Shown: piece by piece, positions 32,350-41,512 of the stretch
Layout of the letters: every line of letters begins with the position of its first letter
How positions within the stretch are numbered: position 1 is the stretch's first letter
Origin: Serpens sp035497915
Lineage (GTDB): Bacteria; Pseudomonadota; Gammaproteobacteria; Pseudomonadales; Pseudomonadaceae
Assembly (NCBI RefSeq): GCF_035497915.1
Contig: NZ_DATJCS010000014.1
Location: 1-64,000, forward strand
Reading direction: 5' to 3'
Length of the DNA: 64,000 nt
Notes under the pieces: model-generated
Told to the model about the DNA's origin: nothing
Databases searched by the model: none
What the model saw: the letters and a program-made list of their open reading frames with translations, nothing else
Position numbers and translations under genes: made by a program

Positions 32350-34767
32350 TCAGAACAGGTCGATCGGCGCCACCTCGTCGGCTGGCAGCGGGCTGCCTGG
32401 CGTGCCGGCGTCCAGCTCGCCCAGAGGCGGCGGCGAATCCTCGCTCTTGAAGACTTCGAAGTAGGCGTTCGGCGTGGCGGCCGACGCGGCGCGACCGGTG
32501 ACCGGATCGATGCGCAGGCTCAGCAGGCCGCCGGGCTCGGGCAGCGTCCGGGACGGCTTGCCGCTGAGTGCCGGACCCATGTAGTTCATCCAGATCGGCA
32601 GCGCCACGGTGCCGCCGTACTCCCAGCGGCCGAGGCTTTCCGGCTGGTCGAAGCCGGCCCAGACGGTGGTCACGTAGTCGCCGTTGTAGCCGGTGAACCA
32701 GGCGTCCTTGGATTCGTTGGTGGTGCCGGTCTTGCCGGCCAGGTCGTCGCGCTCCAGCGCCAGGGCGCGGCGGCCGGTGCCCTTGGTGATCACGTCCTTG
32801 AGCATGCTGTCGAGGATGAAGGTGGTGCGTGAATCGACGATCTGCTCGGCGATGCGCGGCTGCGTGTCGTCTGCCGGTGCCACGTCGCTGACCGTCTGCA
32901 GGCTCTCGGTCCTGGCGCTGGCGGCAACGGTTTCGCCGGGCCGGGGTGCGCGCGCCGGGTTGGCCTGGAAGATGACCTTGTTGTCGCGATTCTCCACGCG
33001 CTGGATCAGGTACGGAGTGACCTTGTAGCCGCCGTTGGCGAACACGCTCCAGCCGGCGGTGATCTCCAGGGGCGTAAGCGCGGCGGTACCCAGCGCCAGC
33101 GACAGGTCGCGGGGCAGGTTTTCGCGCGGGAAGCCGAAGCGGTCCATGTAGTTCAGCGCGTACTGGATGCCGATGTTCTGCAGCAGGCGGATCGATACCA
33201 GGTTGCGCGAGCGGTACAGCGCCTCACGCAGGCGGATCGGGCCGAGGAAGGTATTGTTGTCGTTCTTCGGTCGCCAGGCCTCGTCCATGCTGGAGTCGTG
33301 GTAGACGATTGGTGCGTCGTTGACCAGCGTGGCCGGCGTGTAGCCGCGATCCAGCGCTGCGCTGTACAGGAACGGCTTGAAGCTGGAGCCGGGCTGGCGG
33401 CGCGCCTGCACCACGCGGTTGTAGTTGCTCTGCTCGAAGGAGAAACCGCCGACCAGGGCGAGGATGGCGCCGTCCTGCGGATTCAGCGAAACCAGCGCGC
33501 TTTGCGCGGTGGGCAGCTGACTGAAGGCCAGGCTGCCATCCGGCTGGCGCTGCACGCGGATCAAGTCGCCGGGTTGCACCACGTCGCCGGGCTGCTTCGG
33601 CCAGTCGCCGACGTTGTCGGTGTCCAGGTAGGGGCGGGCCCACTTCATGGTTCCCCAGCTCACCGGCTCCTCGCCCTGGCTGGTCAGCACCAGGATGCCG
33701 TCTTCTTTCAGCTCGCTGACGATGGCCGGCTGCAGGCCGCCGAGGCTGCGCTGCTCGGCCAGCTGCTGCTGCCAGGCTTCGTGGGTTTGGCCGCGATAGC
33801 GGGCTTCCGGGCCACGGTAACCGTGACGCTGGTCGTAGCTCTGCAGGCCCAGGTGTACGGCGCTGTTGGCGAAGCTCTGCAGGTCGCTGGGCACGGTGGT
33901 GTAGACGTTGAAGCCTTCCGTGTAGGCCTCGCTGCCGTACAGACCGACCATTTCCGAGCGGACCATCTCCGCCACGTAGGGGGCGTTCAGTTCCGGAGTC
34001 GGAATGTGCAGGCGTACCTCGACCGGCTCGGCCAGCGCGTCCAGGTAGCGCTGCTGGTCGATCTTGCCGAGGCGATACATGCGCCCGAGGATCCAGTCGC
34101 GGCGCTCCTTGCTGCGCTCCGGGTTGGCCACCGGGTTGTAGCGCGAGGGCGCCTTGGGCAGGCCGGCGATCATCGCCAGTTGGGCCAGGCTCAGCTCCTG
34201 GATGGATTTCCCGTAATAGATCTGTGCGGCGGCCTCGATGCCGTAGGCGCGGTTGCCCAGGTAGATCTTGTTCACGTACAGCTCGAAGATCTCGTCCTTG
34301 CTCAGGTCGCGTTCGATCTGCAGGGCCAACAGGATTTCCGTGATCTTGCGCGAGAAGCTCTTTTCGCTGGTCAGGAAGTAATTCTTCGCCACCTGCATGG
34401 TGATGGTGCTGCCGCCGGACTGGATCTGGCCCGATTTCAATAATTGCGTGGCAGCGCGCATCAGCCCACTGACGTCAACGCCATAATGATTCGCGAAATT
34501 GTCATCCTCCGCAGCCAGCAAGGCTTCGATGAAATCGCGGGGGATGGCTGCGAAATCCACGGGGGTTCGCCGCATTTCGCCGTACTCGGCGATGAGCTTT
34601 CCGTCGCTGCTGTAGATCCGCAGGGGAATCTGCAACTGGATGCTGCGCAGCGCCTCGACGGAAGGCAGTGTGGGATTGATGTAGAGGAAGGCGCCGCTGA
34701 GGCTCAGCGCCAGACCGCAAACGACGGCGAAGCCGGACCACACGACGAATTTCAGCAGGCGAATCAA
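32350..34767 (-). CDS. ponA: penicillin-binding protein 1A
   Basis: An 805-residue class A PBP that polymerises and crosslinks peptidoglycan. An N-terminal membrane anchor (about 7-29) leads to the glycosyltransferase domain (AAEDDNFANHYGVD with the catalytic Glu; GGSTITMQVAKN) and an OB-like insert. The transpeptidase has PGSSFKPFLY (nucleophile Ser), SRN around RSRNLVS, and AGKTGTTNESKD. Divergent from pilM, the conserved Pseudomonas arrangement. Confidence 0.96.
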   Translation of the reverse strand: MIRLLKFVVWSGFAVVCGLALSLSGAFLYINPTLPSVEALRSIQLQIPLRIYSSDGKLIAEYGEMRRTPVDFAAIPRDFIEALLAAEDDNFANHYGVDVSGLMRAATQLLKSGQIQSGGSTITMQVAKNYFLTSEKSFSRKITEILLALQIERDLSKDEIFELYVNKIYLGNRAYGIEAAAQIYYGKSIQELSLAQLAMIAGLPKAPSRYNPVANPERSKERRDWILGRMYRLGKIDQQRYLDALAEPVEVRLHIPTPELNAPYVAEMVRSEMVGLYGSEAYTEGFNVYTTVPSDLQSFANSAVHLGLQSYDQRHGYRGPEARYRGQTHEAWQQQLAEQRSLGGLQPAIVSELKEDGILVLTSQGEEPVSWGTMKWARPYLDTDNVGDWPKQPGDVVQPGDLIRVQRQPDGSLAFSQLPTAQSALVSLNPQDGAILALVGGFSFEQSNYNRVVQARRQPGSSFKPFLYSAALDRGYTPATLVNDAPIVYHDSSMDEAWRPKNDNNTFLGPIRLREALYRSRNLVSIRLLQNIGIQYALNYMDRFGFPRENLPRDLSLALGTAALTPLEITAGWSVFANGGYKVTPYLIQRVENRDNKVIFQANPARAPRPGETVAASARTESLQTVSDVAPADDTQPRIAEQIVDSRTTFILDSMLKDVITKGTGRRALALERDDLAGKTGTTNESKDAWFTGYNGDYVTTVWAGFDQPESLGRWEYGGTVALPIWMNYMGPALSGKPSRTLPEPGGLLSLRIDPVTGRAASAATPNAYFEVFKSEDSPPPLGELDAGTPGSPLPADEVAPIDLF

Positions 34768-34942
34768 GGTGGCGGATTTCCAGAATTGAGGGTGGGCGTC
34801 AGGCCGACGGGCCGGGAAAAGCGGCTCGCATTATAAGCGCTTTCCCTTCCGGCGAGCCATTTGGCCTCCTGTCAAGAGGGCTGCTGGATGTCGAGCGGCA
34901 TCACAGTGTTGCTAAGTCACGGATGCGGATGGGGAAACGGGC

Positions 34943-36007
34943 GTGCCAGGACTCTTCAGTAAAAAGGCCAATGCGGTGCTCGGCGTCGATATCAGTTCGA
35001 CCTCGGTCAAGCTGCTCGAATTGAGTCGCTCGGGAAACCGCTACAGGGTCGAGGCCTATGCGGTCGAGCCGCTGCCGGCCAACGCGGTGGTGGAAAAGAA
35101 CATCGTCGAGGTGGAAGGCGTGGGCCTGGCGCTGGCTCGCGTGCTCGGCAAGTCGCGCGCCAGCGCGCGCCAGGCGGCGGTCGCGGTGGCCGGCTCGGCG
35201 GTGATCACCAAGCTGGTGGAAATGGATGCCGGTCTGAATGACGAAGAGCTGGAAACCCAGCTCAAGCTTGAGGCGGACCAGTACATCCCCTATCCGCTCG
35301 AGGAAGTGGCGATCGACTTCGAAGTGCAGGGTCCGGCGCCGCGCAATCCCGAGCGGGTCGAGGTGCTGCTGGCGGCCTGTCGCAAGGAAAACGTCGAGGC
35401 GCGCGAGGCGGCCCTGGCGCTGGCCGGGCTGACGGCGCGGGTGGTGGATGTCGAGGCCTATGCGCTGGAGCGCACCTACGAGTTGCTGGCGCCCCAGCTG
35501 GACAAGCGGCGCGAGGACCTGGCCGTCGCGGTGGTCGACATCGGCGCCACCATGACCACCCTGAGCGTGCTGCGCAACGGGCGCACCTTATATACCCGCG
35601 AACAGCTGTTCGGCGGCCGCCAGCTCACCGAGGAAATCCAGCGCCGCTACGGCCTATCGCTGGAGGAAGCCGGGCTGGCCAAGCGCCAGGGCGGCTTGCC
35701 CGAGGATTACGAGCGCGAGGTGCTGCAGCCGTTCCGCGAGGCGGTGGTGCAGCAGGTGTCGCGCTCGCTGCAGTTCTTCTTCGCCTCCGGCCAGCTGCAT
35801 GAAGTGGACTGCATCCTGCTGGCCGGCGGCACCGCCTCCATTCCCGGCCTTGCCCGTCTGATCGAGGAAAAACTCGGCACGAGCACGCGGGTGGCCAACC
35901 CGTTCGCCGACATGACGCTCAACAGCCGCATCAATGCCGCGGCGCTGGCCGCCGACGCGCCGGCGCTGATGATCGCCTGCGGCCTGGCGATGAGGAGTTT
36001 CGACTGA
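34943..36007 (+). CDS. pilM: type IV pilus assembly protein PilM
   Basis: A 354-residue cytoplasmic actin-like ATPase. GTG start (MPGLFSKKANAVLGVDISSTSVKLLEL). The phosphate-binding segments LGVDISSTSVK and VVDIGATMTTLSVL mark the actin fold, as does LLAGGTASIPGL. PilM binds the N-terminus of PilN to connect cytoplasmic motors to the alignment subcomplex. The stop overlaps pilN (TGATG). Confidence 0.96.
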   Translation: MPGLFSKKANAVLGVDISSTSVKLLELSRSGNRYRVEAYAVEPLPANAVVEKNIVEVEGVGLALARVLGKSRASARQAAVAVAGSAVITKLVEMDAGLNDEELETQLKLEADQYIPYPLEEVAIDFEVQGPAPRNPERVEVLLAACRKENVEAREAALALAGLTARVVDVEAYALERTYELLAPQLDKRREDLAVAVVDIGATMTTLSVLRNGRTLYTREQLFGGRQLTEEIQRRYGLSLEEAGLAKRQGGLPEDYEREVLQPFREAVVQQVSRSLQFFFASGQLHEVDCILLAGGTASIPGLARLIEEKLGTSTRVANPFADMTLNSRINAAALAADAPALMIACGLAMRSFD

Positions 36008-36582
36008 TGGCCCGCATCAACCTGCTTCCGTGGCGCGAGAAGCTGCGCGAAGAACGCCGGCAGCGTTTCCTGGCGACCCTGGGCGGTGTGCTGCTCGCCG
36101 CCGCCGGGCTCGTGTTCCTCAGCGACCAGTACCTGAGTCTGTCCATCGAACAGCAGAGCGCGCGCAACGATTACCTGCGCAAGGAAATCGCCGTGCTGGA
36201 CGCCCGCATCAACGAAATCAGCGAGCTGCGCACCCGCCGCCAGCAACTGCTCGAACGCATGAAGATCATCCAGGACCTGCAGGGCAACCGTCCGATCATC
36301 GTGCGGGTCTTCGACCAGTTGGCGCGCACCCTGCCGGACGGCGTGCATTTCAGCGAGCTGAACATGGCCGGCAAGAATATCGCCATCCGTGGCGCGGCCG
36401 AGTCCAACAGCAAGGTGTCCAGCCTGATGCGCAACCTGGACGGCTCCGACTGGCTGGCCGCGCCGAACCTCACCGAGGTCAAGGCGGTAACCGCCGGCGC
36501 GGTCGAGCAGGCCAACGTCTTTCAGCTGACGGTGCAGCAGGTGGTGCCCGAGGTGCGCGAGGAACGAGAGGTGAAGCAATGA
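36007..36582 (+). CDS. pilN: type IV pilus assembly protein PilN
   Basis: A 191-residue bitopic inner-membrane protein. The N-terminal motif MARINLLPWREK binds PilM. One membrane span follows at about residues 23-40, then a coiled-coil (LRTRRQQLLERMKIIQDLQ) and a periplasmic ferredoxin-like fold that pairs with PilO. Overlaps both pilM and pilO. Confidence 0.96.
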   Translation: MARINLLPWREKLREERRQRFLATLGGVLLAAAGLVFLSDQYLSLSIEQQSARNDYLRKEIAVLDARINEISELRTRRQQLLERMKIIQDLQGNRPIIVRVFDQLARTLPDGVHFSELNMAGKNIAIRGAAESNSKVSSLMRNLDGSDWLAAPNLTEVKAVTAGAVEQANVFQLTVQQVVPEVREEREVKQ

Positions 36583-37202
36583 GTCTGGCCCAATCCCTGG
36601 AAGGGCTGCGCAAGGTCGACCTTGCCGACCTCGATCTGAACAACCTCGGCTCCTGGCCGGCGCCGGTCAAGGTGATCGCCGCCGCGCTGCTGTTCGCCGT
36701 GACGCTATTTCTCGGCTACCAGTTTCATCTCAAGGAGCTGCAGGGGCGGTTGGATCATCAGCGCGGCGAGGAAGTCTCCCTGAAGGAGGACTTCACCAAA
36801 AAGGCCTTCCAGGCGGCGAACCTGGAGGCGTACCGGGCCCAGCTAGTGCAGATGGAGGAATCCTTCGGCGCCATGCTGCGCCAGTTGCCCAGCGACACCG
36901 AGGTACCCGGCCTGCTGGAGGACATCACCCGCACGGGGCTGGGCAGTGGCCTGGAATTCGAGGAAATCAAGCTGCAGCCCGAAGTGGTGCAGCAGTTCTA
37001 CATCGAACTGCCGATCAAGATCAGCGTGGTCGGTGGCTATCATGACCTGGCCACCTTCGTCAGTGGCGTGGCCAGCCTGCCGCGCATCGTCACGCTGCAT
37101 GATTTCGAGATCAAACCCGTCAAGGATGGCGGCGCCAGCAAGCTGCGCATGGCCATCACCGCCAAGACCTACCGCTACAACGACAAGGGGGTGACGCCAT
37201 GA
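36579..37202 (+). CDS. pilO: type IV pilus assembly protein PilO
   Basis: A 207-residue PilN partner. It begins MSLAQSLEGLRKVDLADLDL, with a membrane span near residues 30-47, a coiled-coil, then a periplasmic domain (FEIKPVKDGGASKLRMAITAKTYRY). The ATG overlaps the pilN stop (ATGA). PilN-PilO heterodimers link PilM to PilP-PilQ. Confidence 0.96.
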   Translation: MSLAQSLEGLRKVDLADLDLNNLGSWPAPVKVIAAALLFAVTLFLGYQFHLKELQGRLDHQRGEEVSLKEDFTKKAFQAANLEAYRAQLVQMEESFGAMLRQLPSDTEVPGLLEDITRTGLGSGLEFEEIKLQPEVVQQFYIELPIKISVVGGYHDLATFVSGVASLPRIVTLHDFEIKPVKDGGASKLRMAITAKTYRYNDKGVTP

Positions 37203-37726
37203 GCCGCCTTCGCGCCGTGCCGGTCGCCGCATTGCTCGCCAGTCTGGCGGGCTGCGGTATCGGCCACGATTTCCAGGATCTGCAGGGCTTCATGGACGAG
37301 GTGCGCGCCCGCCCGAAGGGACGCATCGAACCGATGCCCAGCTTCCAGCCCTATGAAGCCTTCACCTACAGCGCCGCCAGCCTGCGCAGCCCGTTCCAGC
37401 CGCCGGTGCCCATCGACCTGGCGCGTCAGCAGCGCGGCTCGAAGGACATCAAGCCGGACGAGCAGCGCGTGCGGCAGTTCCTCGAGGGCTTCAACATCGA
37501 ACTGTTCGAGATGGTCGGCAGCCTGTCCAACGCCGAAGGCATGTTCGCCCTGGTGCGGGGCGCTGGCGGCGTGCACCGGATTCGCATCGGCGACTACCTG
37601 GGACGCAACCACGGCAAGGTGGTGGCGATCGAGACCGGCAAGGTCGATGTGCTGGAGATCGTCCCCGACGGCGACGGCGGCTGGCTCGAGCGGCCGCGCA
37701 GCATGACGCTCAAGGAGCGCTCCTAA
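37199..37726 (+). CDS. pilP: type IV pilus lipoprotein PilP
   Basis: A 175-residue inner-membrane lipoprotein; lipobox SLAGC with Cys19. A disordered segment rich in Pro then leads to the HR beta-domain (LFEMVGSLSNAEGMFALVR... VHRIRIGDYLGRNHGKV) that contacts PilQ and PilNO. Overlaps pilO (ATGA) and pilQ (TAATG). Confidence 0.95.
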   Translation: MSRLRAVPVAALLASLAGCGIGHDFQDLQGFMDEVRARPKGRIEPMPSFQPYEAFTYSAASLRSPFQPPVPIDLARQQRGSKDIKPDEQRVRQFLEGFNIELFEMVGSLSNAEGMFALVRGAGGVHRIRIGDYLGRNHGKVVAIETGKVDVLEIVPDGDGGWLERPRSMTLKERS

Positions 37727-39831
37727 TGATCAACAACCAGAACAGCCTGTCTGTACAACGGAACGCACGCATGAACAGCATTTTCACGCGCCTTGGCCTG
37801 TCGCTGCTGGCGACCCTGCTCGCCCCGCACGCATTGGCGGCTACCCTGCAAAGCCTGGATGTGGCAACCCTGCCGGGTGACCGGGTCGAGCTCAAGCTCG
37901 GCTTCGACCAGCCGGCGACCACGCCACGCGGCTACACCATCGACCAGCCGGCGCGCATCGCGCTCGACCTGCCCGGCGTGACCAGCCGGATCGGCGCGAA
38001 GAACCGTGAGCTGGGCATGGGCAACGCGCGCAGCCTGAACATCATGGAGGTCAAGGACCGCACCCGGCTGATCGTCAACCTCGACCGGCTGACGCCCTAC
38101 AGAACCCGGGTCGACGGCAACTATCTATATGTGGTGCTGGGCGAACAGGCGGCCGCGCCGGCGCCGCTGGTGGCCAGCGTGCCGACGCCGCAGGCCGCCA
38201 CGGCCGGCGGCCGGGTGATTCGCGGCGTGGATTTCCAGCGCGGCGAGCAGGGCGAGGGCAACGTCATCATCGACCTGAGCGATCCGAGCATGGCGCCGGA
38301 TATCCAGGAGCAGGGCGGGCGCATCCGCCTGGAGTTCGCCCGGGCCCAGTTGCCCGAGTCGCTGCGTCTGCGCCTGGACGTCAAGGATTTCGCCACCCCG
38401 GTGCAGTTCGTCAGCAGCAGCGTGCAGGGTGACAAGGCGGTGATCAGCATCGAGCCCAGCGGGCAGTATGACTTCATGGCCTTCCAGACCGACCGGCGCC
38501 TGACCCTCAGCGTCAAGCCGCTCAGCGATCGCGAACTGGAGCGCCGCAAGGCCGAGCGCTTCGCCTACACCGGTGAAAAGCTTTCGCTGAACTTCCAGGA
38601 CATCGAAGTGCGCTCGGTGCTGCAGCTGATCGCCGACTTCACCAACCTCAACCTGGTGGCCAGCGACACGGTGCAGGGCAGCATCACCCTGCGCCTGCAG
38701 AACGTGCCCTGGGACCAGGCGCTGGAGCTGGTGCTCAAGACCAAGGGGCTGGACAAGCGCCAGGTCGGCAACGTGCTGCTGGTGGCGCCGGCCGCCGAGA
38801 TCGCCGAACGCGAACGCCAGGAACTGGAAGCCCAGCGCCAGGTGGCCGAGCTGGCGCCGCTGCGCAAGGACGTGATCCAGCTGAACTACGCCAAGGCCTC
38901 GGAGATCGCCAAGCTGTACGAAGATGAGTCCGCCAAGGGCACCCTCAAGGATGACATGCGCGGCTCGGTGATCTTCGACGACCGCACCAACAGCCTGCTG
39001 GTCACCCTGACCCAGGAACGCATCGACGAGCTGCGGCGCATCGTCACCCTGCTGGACGTGCCGGTGCGCCAGGTGATGATCGAGGCGCGCATCGTCGAAG
39101 CCAACGTCGACTACGACAAGAGCCTCGGCGTGCGCTGGGGTGGCACCCAGACGTTCGCCAACGACCGTGGCGCCTTCTACGGCAACGACGACCGTGGCGA
39201 CGAGGGCGGCAAGAGCGGCGCGGACAGCAACGGCAACTTCCCCTTCGTCGACCTGGGCGTGCTGGGCCGCACCTCGGGCTTCGGCATCGGCTACGTGACC
39301 GACAACCTGATCCTCGACCTCGAGCTGACCGCCATGGAGAAGACCGGCAACGGCGAGATCGTCTCCCAGCCCAAGGTGGTCACCGCCGACAAGGAAACCG
39401 CCAAGATCCTCAAGGGTTCGGAGATTCCCTACCAGGAAGCCAGCTCCAGCGGCGCCACCTCCACCTCGTTCAAGGAAGCTGCGCTGTCCCTGGAAGTGAC
39501 CCCGCAGATCACCCCGGACAACCGCATCATCATGGAAGTGAAGGTCAACAAGGACGCCCCGGACTTCGCCAACGCCATGAACGGCATTCCGCCGATCAAC
39601 AAGAACGAGGTGAATGCCAAGGTGCTGGTGGCCGACGGCGAGACCATCGTCATCGGCGGGGTGTTTTCCAATACCCAGATCAAGGGTGTGGAGAAGGTGC
39701 CCTTCCTCGGCGACGTGCCTTTCCTCGGCCGGCTGTTCCGCCGCGACATCGTGCAGGACAAGAAATCCGAGCTGCTGGTCTTCCTGACTCCGCGTATCAT
39801 GCACAGCCAGGCGTTAGCTGTGAGTCGTTAG
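37726..39831 (+). CDS. pilQ: type IV pilus outer-membrane secretin PilQ
   Basis: A 701-residue secretin through which the pilus leaves the cell. I used ATG 37726 because AAGGAG precedes it and it is coupled to pilP; ATG 37771 (MNSIFTRLG) also gives a good signal peptide. Two N-terminal AMIN domains (GDRVELKLGFDQP; GVDFQRGEQGEG) bind peptidoglycan, followed by N0/N1 domains (LSLNFQDIEVRSVLQLIADF) and the secretin barrel (SQPKVVTADKETAKILKGSE, VPFLGDVPFLGRLFR). Confidence 0.95.
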   Translation: MINNQNSLSVQRNARMNSIFTRLGLSLLATLLAPHALAATLQSLDVATLPGDRVELKLGFDQPATTPRGYTIDQPARIALDLPGVTSRIGAKNRELGMGNARSLNIMEVKDRTRLIVNLDRLTPYRTRVDGNYLYVVLGEQAAAPAPLVASVPTPQAATAGGRVIRGVDFQRGEQGEGNVIIDLSDPSMAPDIQEQGGRIRLEFARAQLPESLRLRLDVKDFATPVQFVSSSVQGDKAVISIEPSGQYDFMAFQTDRRLTLSVKPLSDRELERRKAERFAYTGEKLSLNFQDIEVRSVLQLIADFTNLNLVASDTVQGSITLRLQNVPWDQALELVLKTKGLDKRQVGNVLLVAPAAEIAERERQELEAQRQVAELAPLRKDVIQLNYAKASEIAKLYEDESAKGTLKDDMRGSVIFDDRTNSLLVTLTQERIDELRRIVTLLDVPVRQVMIEARIVEANVDYDKSLGVRWGGTQTFANDRGAFYGNDDRGDEGGKSGADSNGNFPFVDLGVLGRTSGFGIGYVTDNLILDLELTAMEKTGNGEIVSQPKVVTADKETAKILKGSEIPYQEASSSGATSTSFKEAALSLEVTPQITPDNRIIMEVKVNKDAPDFANAMNGIPPINKNEVNAKVLVADGETIVIGGVFSNTQIKGVEKVPFLGDVPFLGRLFRRDIVQDKKSELLVFLTPRIMHSQALAVSR

Positions 39832-39835
39832 GGTT

Positions 39836-40354
39836 GTGCAAAATCTGATCATCGTGGGCCCGATGGGCGCTGGCAAAAGCACCATCGGGCGTCTGCTTGC
39901 CAAGGAACTGCGTCTGGACTTCAAGGACTCCGACAAGGAGATCGAGGTGCGCGCCGGCGCGAACATCCCCTGGATCTTCGACGTCGAGGGCGAGCAGGGC
40001 TTTCGCGACCGCGAACAGGCCATGCTGGCCGAACTGTGCGAAGCACAGGACCAGGTGATCGCCACCGGCGGCGGCGCGGTGATGCGCCCCGAGAACCGGC
40101 GGACCTTGCGCGCCGGCGGCCGGGTGATCTACCTGCACACCTCCGTGGAACAGCAACTGGCGCGCACCGCCCGGGATCGCAATCGCCCGCTGCTGCGCAC
40201 CGCCAACCCCGGGCAGGTACTGAGCGACCTGCTGGCCATCCGTGATCCGCTGTACCGCGAGATCGCCGATCTGATCATCGAGACCGACGAGCGTCCCCCG
40301 CGCCTGGTGGTGCTGGAAATCCTGGCGCGCCTCAAGGGCCTTCCCGAGCGTTAA
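39836..40354 (+). CDS. aroK: shikimate kinase
   Basis: A 172-residue kinase of the shikimate pathway. GTG start. P-loop GPMGAGKST at 8-16; FKDSDKEIE carries the Mg/shikimate Asp, and FRDREQAML and TGGGAV the shikimate-binding Arg and Gly. It lies 4 bases after pilQ, the conserved pilQ-aroK-aroB order. Confidence 0.96.
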   Translation: MQNLIIVGPMGAGKSTIGRLLAKELRLDFKDSDKEIEVRAGANIPWIFDVEGEQGFRDREQAMLAELCEAQDQVIATGGGAVMRPENRRTLRAGGRVIYLHTSVEQQLARTARDRNRPLLRTANPGQVLSDLLAIRDPLYREIADLIIETDERPPRLVVLEILARLKGLPER

Positions 40355-40405
40355 TGCCGGCGTCTAACTGGGGTATCCTAGCCCCCTGATCAAATCGGGG
40401 GCCCC

Positions 40406-41509
40406 ATGCAGACTCTTCACGTCGATCTCGGAACGCGCAGTTATCCCATCTATATCGGCCGCGGCCTGCTCGACGACGGCACGCTGCTGGCCCGCCACAT
40501 CGTCGGCCGCCAGGTGGCCATCGTCAGCAACGAGACGGTGGCGCCGCTGTATCTCCAGCGCCTGTCGACGGCCCTCGCCGATTTCAAGCAGACCCACATC
40601 GTGCTGCCCGACGGCGAGGCCCACAAGAACTGGGAAACCCTGCAGCTGATCTTCGACGGCCTGCTGCAGGCCCGCCACGACCGGCGCACCACGGTGATCG
40701 CCCTGGGCGGCGGGGTGATCGGTGACATGGCCGGCTTCGCCGCCGCCTGTTACCAGCGCGGCGTGAACTTCATCCAGGTGCCCACCACGCTATTGTCCCA
40801 GGTCGATTCCTCGGTGGGCGGCAAAACGGGCATCAACCACCCGCTGGGCAAGAACATGATCGGCGCCTTCTACCAGCCGCAGGCGGTGCTGATCGACACC
40901 GCCAGCCTGGCCACGCTGCCGGCCCGCGAGTTCTCCGCCGGGCTGGCCGAGGTCATCAAGTACGGGCTGATCTGCGACGAGCCGTTCCTCGGCTGGCTGG
41001 AAGCGCACATGGACGCGCTGCGCCAGCTCGACGATGCCGCCCTGAGCAGCGCCATCGAGCGTTCCTGCGCGGCGAAGGCCCGCGTGGTGGGTGCCGACGA
41101 GCGCGAATCCGGCATCCGCGCCACCCTCAACCTCGGGCACACCTTCGGCCACGCCATCGAAACCCACATGGGGTATGGCGTGTGGCTGCATGGCGAAGCC
41201 GTCGGCGCCGGCACCGTGATGGCGCTGGAGATGTCCCGACGCCTGGGCTGGATTTCCGAGGCCGAGCGCGACCGCGGCATTCGCCTGCTGCGCCGCGCCG
41301 GTCTGCCGGTGGTGCCGCCAGGCGAGATGACGCCCGAACATTTCCTCGAGCACATGGCGGTGGACAAGAAGGTGCTCGATGGCCAGCTGCGCCTGGTACT
41401 GCTGCAGCGCCTGGGCGAGGCGGTCGTCACCGCGGATTATCCCCGCGAAGTGTTGCAGGCTACCCTGACTACCGATTACCGCGCCCTCGTCGATTCGCTA
41501 GGAGATTGA
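40406..41509 (+). CDS. aroB: 3-dehydroquinate synthase
   Basis: A 367-residue Zn/NAD enzyme that cyclises DAHP. GGGVIGDMAGFAAACYQRG binds NAD and the substrate; KYGLI, HTFGHAIE and LHGEAVGAG carry Zn ligands. Starts 51 bases after aroK. Confidence 0.97.
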   Translation: MQTLHVDLGTRSYPIYIGRGLLDDGTLLARHIVGRQVAIVSNETVAPLYLQRLSTALADFKQTHIVLPDGEAHKNWETLQLIFDGLLQARHDRRTTVIALGGGVIGDMAGFAAACYQRGVNFIQVPTTLLSQVDSSVGGKTGINHPLGKNMIGAFYQPQAVLIDTASLATLPAREFSAGLAEVIKYGLICDEPFLGWLEAHMDALRQLDDAALSSAIERSCAAKARVVGADERESGIRATLNLGHTFGHAIETHMGYGVWLHGEAVGAGTVMALEMSRRLGWISEAERDRGIRLLRRAGLPVVPPGEMTPEHFLEHMAVDKKVLDGQLRLVLLQRLGEAVVTADYPREVLQATLTTDYRALVDSLGD

Positions 41510-41512
41510 GTC

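Noticed and set aside
37771..39831. Shorter pilQ start at 37771
   Set aside because: It gives a tidier signal peptide, but the upstream ATG 37726 has AAGGAG and overlaps the pilP stop; I kept the longer form and recorded the alternative.
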